Of a DNA stretch of 5,333 nt, positions 1-4,941 are shown piece after piece (within the stretch, counting starts at the first letter, position 1; each line of letters starts with the position of its first letter). The DNA is from Eubacterium sp. UBA3720. Lineage in GTDB: Bacteria > Bacillota > Clostridia > Lachnospirales > Lachnospiraceae. The stretch lies in contig DFHP01000165.1 of the NCBI GenBank assembly GCA_002371335.1, positions 1 through 5,333 on the forward strand. Direction: 5' to 3'. The position numbers and the translations under genes are program-made. Under the pieces are notes generated by a model that worked only from the letters and a program-made list of their open reading frames with translations, made no database searches and was not told where the DNA came from.

Positions 1-43
1 TCATGATCAGACTGCTTCAGAAATAACATGTGGGAAGTTTTTA
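1..43. repeat. Left copy of a ~43-bp direct repeat flanking the MATE gene (cut by window edge)
   Basis: Positions 1-43 match 1461-1503 with about 3 differences (positions 15, 20 and 30). Identity falls off sharply after position 43, close to the MATE stop codon at 47-49. The copy ends in TGGGAAGTTTTT. In the right copy this sequence pairs with an upstream AAAACTTCCCA arm. Here that arm would lie before position 1, so it cannot be seen. If present, the element would be a hairpin just downstream of MATE and could end its transcript. Sequence similarity is directly observed; the terminator role is inferred. Confidence 0.8.
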
Positions 44-46
44 CTA

Positions 47-1396
47 TTATTCATCACGTGTCAGTTTCTTTGCCCAATGTCCGTAATTGACTTTTATGAA
101 GGCCGGAACACATTTGAATGCCTGGTCGGAGTTCAGCATGATCACCACGGCGACAGGAGAAGCGTGGAAGACAAATGCCAGAAGAAAAGAAACAGGAAGA
201 ACAATGCACCAGATACTGATCAGATCCAGTTTCATACAGTATTTTGTATCTCCTCCGCCCTTGATTATTCCGGCGTTCGTCGGCATCTGATATGACATTG
301 TCACAACGATGACTGAAAGTATCAGGAGAAACTGATTTGCCATAGCCTTTGTTTCCGGCTCCAGATTATATATGCCCAGGATCGGGATCCTGATAAGGAA
401 AAGAATAATGCCTGCAAAGATACCGATGCCCACAAACATGACCTGAAGCGTTTTCGCATAGCTTTTCAGCTTATCCATGCTGCCTTCTCCGATGGTTCTT
501 CCGATAAAGAAAGAGGCTGTACCGCAGGCACCCTGGGCGCCTGATTTGACCATCAGGAATAAAGTAGATGCAACACTGTTCGCGGCAATAGCCCGGGCTG
601 TCATGTGTCCGAGAATGGCGTTCTGCGCGGCATTATTGAATCCCCACATGCTGTTTACGAAAAGCAGCGGTCCCATAACTTTTACGTAATCTCCGAACAG
701 GAGTTTGTCGAAGGACCTATAATCGCGAAGTTTGAGGTGAAGGTTTTTTTCACGGTATTTAATGAAAAAAAGAAGTACTATAAGCTCGATGATCCTTGCC
801 GTTAGAGTTCCGATCGCTGCTCCGGTTATGCCAAGTTCCGGCGCGCCGAAATGACCGTAAATCAGAGTATAGTTTATGCAGCAGTTTACTATAAGAGAGA
901 TCACGGAAAGTCCCAGCGCTATATTTACGATTCCTGTGCTTCGAAGCGTTGCCAGAAGGATCTGAGTGACAGCGAAGAAGAAATATGTGAAGCGTATGAT
1001 CTTCAGATATTCACTTCCGGCAGCGATGATAGTCTGATCATTCGTGAATATGGAAATTGCCTGCGCAGGGAAAAAACTGACAAGGAAAAACAGTATTATC
1101 GCCGCGCACACTCCAAAGCGCATTGCAATTGAAGCTACTTTTTTTATAGGCTGCATTTTTCCTTTTCCGAAATATTGCGTACCCAGTACCACGATTCCTT
1201 CGCCGAACGCCAGCATGATCTGCTGGTAAACGAACTGGATCTGGTTCACGGCGGCTGCTCCGGAAAGCGCTGATTCACTGTATGCGCCAAGCATCAGATT
1301 ATCCGCAAGATTAACACTAAGAGTGATAACCTGCTGTAAAACAAGTACGATAAACATTGCGAAAAAGCGTCTGTAAAACTGTTTGTCCCTGATCAT
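47..1396 (-). CDS. MATE-family multidrug/cation antiporter
   Basis: A 449-residue polytopic membrane protein, the usual size for MATE transporters, which export drugs or other organic cations in exchange for Na+ or H+. Hydrophobic segments run through most of its length, consistent with 12 membrane helices in two MatE halves. Family-like motifs are NLADNLMLG (near residue 29), LRSTG and APELGITGAAIGTLTAR in the first half, and IIKGGGDTKY in the second. The reading frame is open up to an ATG at 1489, but the start is placed at 1396. There, MIRDKQFYRRF follows a GGAGG site with 8-base spacing, and the extra 31 codons lie in a repeated hairpin. The gene ends in three tandem in-frame stops (TAA TAG TAA). 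It is divergent from the AraC-type gene. Its substrate cannot be read from the sequence. Confidence 0.9.
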   Translation of the reverse strand: MIRDKQFYRRFFAMFIVLVLQQVITLSVNLADNLMLGAYSESALSGAAAVNQIQFVYQQIMLAFGEGIVVLGTQYFGKGKMQPIKKVASIAMRFGVCAAIILFFLVSFFPAQAISIFTNDQTIIAAGSEYLKIIRFTYFFFAVTQILLATLRSTGIVNIALGLSVISLIVNCCINYTLIYGHFGAPELGITGAAIGTLTARIIELIVLLFFIKYREKNLHLKLRDYRSFDKLLFGDYVKVMGPLLFVNSMWGFNNAAQNAILGHMTARAIAANSVASTLFLMVKSGAQGACGTASFFIGRTIGEGSMDKLKSYAKTLQVMFVGIGIFAGIILFLIRIPILGIYNLEPETKAMANQFLLILSVIVVTMSYQMPTNAGIIKGGGDTKYCMKLDLISIWCIVLPVSFLLAFVFHASPVAVVIMLNSDQAFKCVPAFIKVNYGHWAKKLTRDE

Positions 1397-1404
1397 TGCT
1401 GCTG

Positions 1405-1409
1405 CCTCC
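1405..1409 (-). promoter_or_regulatory. Ribosome binding site fixing the MATE start
   Basis: On the minus strand GGAGG is followed by 8 bases (CAGCAGCA) and then ATG at 1396-1394. No comparable site precedes the upstream in-frame ATG codons at 1489 and 1480. This supports the shorter 449-residue protein. Confidence 0.8.
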
Positions 1410-1447
1410 GGTGTAAAATAAAATATATGTGAAAACTGATAATTACG

Positions 1448-1501
1448 AAAACTTCCCACTTCATGATCAGACTGTTTCATAAATAACATATGGGAAGTTT
1501 T
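1448..1501 (-). promoter_or_regulatory. Leader hairpin of the MATE transcript (perfect 11-bp stem, conserved 32-base loop)
   Basis: AAAACTTCCCA at 1448-1458 is the exact reverse complement of TGGGAAGTTTT at 1491-1501, leaving a 32-base loop. The stem carries T-runs at the 3' end on both strands, as in bidirectional terminators, but it lies upstream of MATE. With the promoter proposed at 1513-1521, transcription would begin about 5 bases before the stem. An attenuator, an mRNA-stabilising 5' hairpin or a protein-binding site are all possible. The loop is also conserved in the copy at 1-43, which a plain terminator would not need. Confidence 0.55.
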
Positions 1502-1503
1502 TA
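1461..1503. repeat. Right copy of the ~43-bp direct repeat flanking MATE
   Basis: This copy matches 1-43 with about 3 differences. It covers the loop and one arm of the 1448-1501 hairpin. The two copies are exactly 1460 bases apart and in the same orientation, bracketing MATE and its short leader. The arrangement could reflect a tandem duplication of a MATE-plus-leader unit, a dispersed hairpin repeat, or paired regulatory sites. Confidence 0.85.
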
Positions 1504-1512
1504 ATAATATTT

Positions 1513-1521
1513 ATTATAACA
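1513..1521 (-). promoter_or_regulatory. Candidate extended -10 promoter of MATE
   Basis: On the minus strand the sequence reads TGTTATAAT: a perfect TATAAT at 1518-1513 preceded by the TGn extension. No good -35 hexamer is found at 16-18 bases spacing, which is tolerable for an extended -10 promoter. The predicted start is near 1506, giving a leader of about 110 bases that opens with the hairpin. Confidence 0.45.
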
Positions 1522-1526
1522 TCACA

Positions 1527-1551
1527 CAATAAAAAAACTTTATGTTTATTG
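1527..1551. repeat. AT-rich inverted repeat over the MATE -35 zone
   Basis: CAATAAA (1527-1533) and TTTATTG (1545-1551) are exact reverse complements separated by 11 bases. A second overlapping pairing, ATAAA/TTTAT, lies inside (1529-1543). The repeat covers where the -35 of the MATE promoter would be, so it could be an operator. The composition is very AT-rich, so chance is a real alternative. Confidence 0.3.
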
Positions 1552-1784
1552 CTATATTCTCATGATATTCAACAAAAATCAATAAGGGAGAAACGTTCAA
1601 AAACCTTTTTTTTAAGGAAGAATCTTTCGTTTCCATGTCAGACGTTAAATGTTTAAAACAACAAAATTTTGATAGAAAAATATTTTGTACGGTTTTAAAA
1701 TGTAATCAAGCTTGTATGACACATTATAACTATAAAGGAGAGGGGATCATAGCAGGAAAAGACAGAGAAAGGAAGGATATAAAG
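1552..1784. other. Intergenic stretch with no gene, AT-rich
   Basis: No credible coding region is present on either strand. There is a 10-bp palindrome CAAAATTTTG (1662-1671), a weak CCTT-N6-AAGG fold (1604-1617), and an orphan ribosome-binding-like AAAGGAG (1734-1740) with no start codon at a suitable distance after it. ACGTTCAAA (1593-1601) and ACGTTAAA (1642-1649) resemble an ACGTTAAA at 2802-2809 before bcd. A promoter for the AraC-type gene should lie here. TATAAC at 1725-1730 is the best -10 candidate, but it lacks a good -35. Confidence 0.5.
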
Positions 1785-1811
1785 ATGGAGTCCCGCCATG
1801 GGACTTTCTGA
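1785..1811 (+). CDS. Possible 8-codon leader peptide ahead of the AraC-type gene
   Basis: The sequence reads ATG GAG TCC CGC CAT GGG ACT TTC TGA, giving MESRHGTF. It is preceded by GGAAGG with 8-base spacing, a usable ribosome binding site. Its stop lies 15 bases before the ATG of the AraC-type gene, and the next ribosome binding site (AGGAG, 1814-1818) begins just after it. A hairpin lies inside the frame. Translation could open the hairpin and affect initiation of the regulator, but an 8-codon frame with a ribosome-binding-like sequence can also occur by chance. No known leader peptide is recognised. Confidence 0.3.
   Translation: MESRHGTF
1789..1805 (+). promoter_or_regulatory. Small hairpin just upstream of the AraC-type gene's ribosome binding site
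   Basis: AGTCCC (1789-1794), loop GCCAT, GGGACT (1800-1805) form a perfect 6-bp stem, extendable by two G-U pairs. The stem ends 8 bases before the AGGAG at 1814. It has no T-run after it, so it is not a standard terminator. It could tune translation or mRNA stability. Confidence 0.4.
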
Positions 1812-1826
1812 AAAGGAGAGAATGGT

Positions 1827-2747
1827 ATGGGAACATATGAAAGAATGAACGCGCAGCATTTTGTAAAAAGGCATGTGGAGAATATATTTGAACAGAAAAA
1901 AATGCCGGAGCTTAGATATGTAAGTCATATCAGCAGAAATGCCAGCAGGCATCCGCGGCTGATGCATTCGCATAAAGATCATACTGAGATAATATTGATC
2001 TGTGACGGCAACAGCGAGTTTCTGATCCATAATAAAAAATACCCTGTAAAAAAGGGAGACCTTCTGATCTACAATCCGGGCATTATTCATGACGATGTGA
2101 CGGGAAAGGACAGTGAGCTAGAATTATACTGTGCGGCGATCGGAAATCTGGATATGAAAAAAACAGGAAATAATACGCCGATACCCGAGAATGGACTGAT
2201 TCCGGAAAAAGCGCCTTTTATATATCATACAGAAGAAAGGGAATATGATTTCTTCTATAATATATTCAGATTAATGTTTGATATGCTTCGACGGGAAGAG
2301 ACCGGGGCGGAAAGTGTATCTGCCTATCTCATCGAGGCGATGATCGTCAGGGTAATGAGTATGATCGACAGAATAGAGGGCGTTGCTGTAGAGCCTATGG
2401 AAAACCCAAGTGTGATAGGTATGCAGATCAAGGAATATATTGACGAGCATTACATGGAGCCTCTGACACTGCAGAGCATAGGAAAGGAACTGCACATCAG
2501 CCCGTATTATCTGAGTCATATTTTTAAGGATATGAGCGGCTATTCTCCGATACAGTATCTTCTGCGGCGCAGGCTCGGAGAAGCGCAGAATCTGCTGATA
2601 TCCACGGATCTCTCTATCACGGATATTGCCGGAATGGTCGGTTTTGACACGCAGAGCTATTTTAACGCGCAGTTCACGAAAAACGTTGGAATTCCGCCTA
2701 AGAAATACAGGCAGAATTATCTGACAAAAAATGAGGAAGAATCCTGA
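1827..2747 (+). CDS. AraC-family transcriptional regulator with cupin sensor domain
   Basis: A 306-residue protein, typical length for the family. The N-terminal part is a cupin-like ligand-binding fold, with HSHKDHTEIILI at 47-58 and GDLLIYNPGIIHDD at 77-90. The C-terminal ~100 residues hold the two helix-turn-helix units. The first is LTLQSIGKELHISPYYLSHIFK (about 213-234). The second is SITDIAGMVGFDTQSYFNAQF (about 263-283), followed by a G-I-P-P-K-K-Y-R variant of the usual GxSPxxYR. AGGAG precedes the ATG by 8 bases. The gene is divergent from MATE, and its stop lies 7 bases before the -35 of the bcd promoter, with no terminator between. Members usually sense a small molecule through the N-terminal domain and activate a neighbouring promoter. 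Effector and target here are unknown; bcd-etf, MATE or itself are candidates. Confidence 0.93.
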   Translation: MGTYERMNAQHFVKRHVENIFEQKKMPELRYVSHISRNASRHPRLMHSHKDHTEIILICDGNSEFLIHNKKYPVKKGDLLIYNPGIIHDDVTGKDSELELYCAAIGNLDMKKTGNNTPIPENGLIPEKAPFIYHTEEREYDFFYNIFRLMFDMLRREETGAESVSAYLIEAMIVRVMSMIDRIEGVAVEPMENPSVIGMQIKEYIDEHYMEPLTLQSIGKELHISPYYLSHIFKDMSGYSPIQYLLRRRLGEAQNLLISTDLSITDIAGMVGFDTQSYFNAQFTKNVGIPPKKYRQNYLTKNEEES

Positions 2748-2754
2748 AATCGTT

Positions 2755-2783
2755 TTGACAAAAGATTGATGATGTTGTATTAT
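2755..2783 (+). promoter_or_regulatory. Strong sigma-70 type promoter of bcd-etfBA
   Basis: Perfect -35 TTGACA (2755-2760), 17-base spacer, -10 TATTAT (2778-2783). Start is predicted near 2790, leaving a leader of about 130 bases before bcd. It begins 7 bases after the AraC-type stop codon, so bcd can be transcribed independently of that gene. Such a good match fits a highly expressed central energy operon. Confidence 0.8.
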
Positions 2784-2788
2784 AACAT
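2772..2788. promoter_or_regulatory. Operator-like 17-bp palindrome over the bcd -10
   Basis: ATGTTGTATTATAACAT is a palindrome centred on 2780 with 7 of 8 base pairs matching; only 2777/2783 fails. It completely covers the -10 hexamer, the classic place for a repressor. The outer arms ATGTT/AACAT resemble parts of the Rex operator (TTGTTAA-N4-TTAACAA), but the spacing differs, so the binding factor is not assigned. Confidence 0.4.
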
Positions 2789-2805
2789 TGTTAAATAAAA
2801 AACGT
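2788..2805. promoter_or_regulatory. Possible degenerate Rex (NADH/NAD+ sensor) site at the bcd start point
   Basis: TTGTTAA at 2788-2794 is a perfect Rex half-site. The second half at the correct spacing, AAAACGT (2799-2805), matches only 3 of 7 positions. Rex is known to control bcd-etf-type operons in clostridia, and the position at the transcription start would suit repression. The weak second half keeps confidence low. Confidence 0.25.
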
Positions 2806-2820
2806 TAAAAAAATGACGTT

Positions 2821-2854
2821 CGCATATATATTATTTATAACAGAGATATATGCG
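2821..2854 (+). promoter_or_regulatory. Perfect 9-bp inverted repeat in the bcd leader
   Basis: CGCATATAT (2821-2829) pairs exactly with ATATATGCG (2846-2854) across a 16-base AT-rich loop. It lies about 30 bases after the predicted start point and 65 before the bcd ATG. No T-run follows, so it is not an ordinary terminator. It may be an mRNA-stabilising hairpin or a DNA operator. An additional 5-bp repeat, AACGT/ACGTT (2801-2820), lies just upstream. Confidence 0.45.
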
Positions 2855-2919
2855 GCGCCACGAAAGAAGACGTAGTTAACCAAGCAATCCTGAAACTATT
2901 AAATTAAGGAGGTTCAGCC

Positions 2920-4071
2920 ATGGATTTTATGCTGGATAAGAAACATGAGATGGCCAGAAATCTTTATCGTGAGTTCGCTCAGAATGAAGTAAAACCACTG
3001 GCGCAGGAGATTGACGAGGAAGAGAGATTCCCTTCCGAGACAGTCGAAAAAATGGGACGTTATGGAATCATGGGTATTCCGATCCCTGTAGAGTATGGCG
3101 GACAGGGCGCAGATATTCTCGCTTACGCAATGGCAGTAGAAGAGCTGTCCAAGGTCTGCGGTACTACGGGCGTAGTTGTTTCTGCACATACTTCACTGTG
3201 TATGGATCCGATCCTTACATACGGAACAGAAGATCAGAAGAAGAAATACCTTCCGGATCTCGCTTCAGGACGTAAGTTAGGCGCTTTCGGACTTACAGAG
3301 CCGGGTGCAGGTACAGATGCGCAGGGTCAGCAGACTAAAGCGGTGCTTGACGGCGACGAGTGGGTATTGAACGGATCCAAATGCTTTATCACGAACGGTT
3401 CCTATGCTGATGTTTATATCGTAATCGCTGTAACGGGCGTCGTAGAAAAACGCGGCCGTAAGATGAAAGAGATCTCTGCATTTATCGTGGAAAAGGGAAC
3501 TCCCGGATTCACATTCGGAACAAAAGAGAAAAAGATGGGTATCCGCGGTTCAGCTACATATGAGCTGATCTTCACAGACTGCCGAATCCCGAAGGAGAAC
3601 CTCCTCGGACAGAAAGGCAAAGGCTTTAACATCGCCATGCATACGCTTGACGGCGGACGTATCGGTATCGCAAGTCAGGCTCTTGGTCTGGCTGAGGGCG
3701 CGCTTGATGTGGCGCTTGCATATGTAAAAGAAAGAAAACAGTTTGGACGCACACTGGCTCAGTTCCAGAATACACAGTTCCAGCTTGCAAACCTGAAGAC
3801 TCAGTGCGACGCGGCTCAGCTTCTGGTATACAAAGCCGCAAGAGCAAAAGACACACAGAAGAATTACGGTCTTGAGGCTGCAGAAGCAAAACTGTTCGCT
3901 GCAGAGACGGCTATGGATGTTACTACCAAGTGCGTACAGCTGCTTGGCGGATATGGTTATATCAGAGAGTACGACGTAGAGCGTATGATGAGAGATGCAA
4001 AGATCACAGAGATCTATGAGGGAACATCAGAAGTTATGCGTATGGTAATCTCCGCAAATATTTTGAAATAA
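2920..4071 (+). CDS. bcd: Butyryl-CoA-type (short-chain) acyl-CoA dehydrogenase
   Basis: A 383-residue cytoplasmic FAD flavoprotein of the length expected for clostridial Bcd. It reduces crotonyl-CoA to butyryl-CoA with electrons from EtfAB. The N-terminal helical domain carries VEELSKVCGTTGVVVSAHTS (73-92). The first family signature is GAFGLTEPGAGTD (121-133), and the substrate/flavin region DGGRIGIASQALG lies at about 244-256. The C-terminal signature QLLGGYGYIREYDVERMMRD is at about 340-359. The catalytic base is Glu367 in IYEGTSE, the same number as in the Megasphaera enzyme as I recall it. The loop at 172-184 (VTGVVEKRGRKMK) is basic and looks slightly long compared with relatives. AAGGAGG precedes the ATG by 7 bases. 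etfB follows after 15 bases, so the two are co-transcribed. Enzymes acting on other short enoyl-CoAs look alike, so butyryl specificity is likely but unproven. Confidence 0.92.
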   Translation: MDFMLDKKHEMARNLYREFAQNEVKPLAQEIDEEERFPSETVEKMGRYGIMGIPIPVEYGGQGADILAYAMAVEELSKVCGTTGVVVSAHTSLCMDPILTYGTEDQKKKYLPDLASGRKLGAFGLTEPGAGTDAQGQQTKAVLDGDEWVLNGSKCFITNGSYADVYIVIAVTGVVEKRGRKMKEISAFIVEKGTPGFTFGTKEKKMGIRGSATYELIFTDCRIPKENLLGQKGKGFNIAMHTLDGGRIGIASQALGLAEGALDVALAYVKERKQFGRTLAQFQNTQFQLANLKTQCDAAQLLVYKAARAKDTQKNYGLEAAEAKLFAAETAMDVTTKCVQLLGGYGYIREYDVERMMRDAKITEIYEGTSEVMRMVISANILK

Positions 4072-4072
4072 T

Positions 4073-4078
4073 AGGAGG
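4073..4078 (+). promoter_or_regulatory. Ribosome binding site that favours a GTG start for etfB
   Basis: AGGAGG ends only 2 bases before the ATG at 4081 but 8 bases before the GTG at 4087. The GTG start gives the MNIVVCIKQVPDT beginning typical of clostridial EtfB, so GTG is preferred. Confidence 0.7.
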
Positions 4079-4086
4079 ACATGACC

Positions 4087-4872
4087 GTGAATATAGTTGT
4101 ATGTATTAAACAGGTTCCTGATACTAAAGGCGGCGTTGCTTTTAATCCGGACGGAACTCTTAACAGAGCAGCAATGCTGGCAATCATGAATCCGGACGAT
4201 AAGGCAGGACTTGAGGCGGCTCTCAGACTGAAGGATCAGTATGGCGCGAAAGTTACTGTATTGACAATGGGTCTTCCAAAGGCTACGGATATGCTCAGAG
4301 AAGCGCTTGCAATGGGTGCCGACGACGCTATCCTCGTTACAGACAGAGTACTCGGAGGAGCTGATACATGGGCTACATCCTCTACTATCGCCGGAGCGCT
4401 TCGCAACTGTGAATATGATCTTATCATTACAGGACGTCAGGCGATCGACGGAGATACAGCACAGGTAGGACCACAGATTGCCGAGCATCTCGGACTGCCG
4501 GTCATTTCTTACGCGCAGAAGATCGAGATCGACGGAGACAGTGTCATCGTCGAGCGTAATTATGAAGACAGATATCATGTAGTAAAAGCCAAAATGCCGG
4601 CTCTGATCACAGCTCTTTCCGAGCTGAATGAGCCCAGATATATGAGCGTAAAAGGTATCTGGGATGCAGTTGACGCAGAGATCACTACATGGGGAAGAAA
4701 GGATCTGAAAGACCTGGATGACGCGAACATCGGTCTTGCAGGTTCTCCTACAAAAATTGCAAGAGCTTCCGATAAAGTGAAAAAGGGAGCAGGAACGGTT
4801 GTTGCAGATCTTTCAGCGGATGAGGCAGCACAGGCAATCGCAGACAAGCTTATTGAGAAGCATTATATTTGA
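4087..4872 (+). CDS. etfB: Electron transfer flavoprotein beta subunit
   Basis: A 261-residue protein (263 if the ATG at 4081 is used), the usual size for EtfB. It pairs with EtfA and passes electrons to Bcd. In clostridial complexes it receives NADH electrons and bifurcates them to Bcd and ferredoxin. The start MNIVVCIKQVPDT and the alpha/beta Rossmann-like core are typical. The flavin/nucleotide loop GRQAIDGDTAQVGPQIAEHLGLP lies at about 116-138. Its DGDTAQVGP form is the one found in bifurcating EtfB proteins, unlike the AMP-binding loop of mitochondrial ETF. The ETF-beta signature region follows (VVKAKMPALITALSELNEPRY, about 165-185). The gene lies 15 bases after bcd. etfA follows after 69 bases with its own ribosome binding site. 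Confidence 0.93.
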   Translation: MNIVVCIKQVPDTKGGVAFNPDGTLNRAAMLAIMNPDDKAGLEAALRLKDQYGAKVTVLTMGLPKATDMLREALAMGADDAILVTDRVLGGADTWATSSTIAGALRNCEYDLIITGRQAIDGDTAQVGPQIAEHLGLPVISYAQKIEIDGDSVIVERNYEDRYHVVKAKMPALITALSELNEPRYMSVKGIWDAVDAEITTWGRKDLKDLDDANIGLAGSPTKIARASDKVKKGAGTVVADLSADEAAQAIADKLIEKHYI

Positions 4873-4886
4873 TCTTTAGAGAATCG

Positions 4887-4916
4887 GCCGGAAAAGCACA
4901 TCTGTTTTTCTGCGGC
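4887..4916 (+). promoter_or_regulatory. Weak intercistronic hairpin between etfB and etfA
   Basis: GCCG (4887-4890) pairs with CGGC (4913-4916), and the adjoining GAAAA pairs with TTTTC, leaving a 2-base bulge and a loop of about 10 bases. The remaining 69-base gap holds only this and the etfA ribosome binding site. It may help set the relative levels or stability of the two messages. There is no proper T-run, so read-through to etfA is expected. Confidence 0.3.
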
Positions 4917-4941
4917 ATTTACCAATATTTGGAGGAAAGAT

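Noticed and set aside
1397..1489. Upstream extension of the MATE reading frame (31 more codons from ATG 1489)
   Set aside because: It lies in the repeated hairpin, has no ribosome binding site, and adds sequence unlike a transporter start; GGAGG sits before the ATG at 1396.
1..1503. Integron-type gene cassette (MATE between attC-like sites)
   Set aside because: The repeats are hairpin-like and flank one gene, but I find no GTTRRRY/RYYYAAC core pairs and no integrase in view.
1397..1510. Known riboswitch in the MATE leader (some MATE genes follow guanidine or other riboswitches)
   Set aside because: The ~110-base leader shows one long-range hairpin and none of the conserved core motifs I would recognise.
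1604..1617. Terminator-like CCTT-T6-AAGG
   Set aside because: The stem is only 4 bp and the T-run is the loop rather than a tail; no gene ends next to it.
1695..2090. 131-codon open frame on the minus strand
   Set aside because: It is antisense to the start of the AraC-type gene, has no ribosome binding site or recognisable domain, and its composition follows the opposite strand.
4027..4578. 183-codon open frame on the minus strand
   Set aside because: It is antisense to the end of bcd and most of etfB, both clearly real genes. The residue pattern is that of a complementary-strand shadow.
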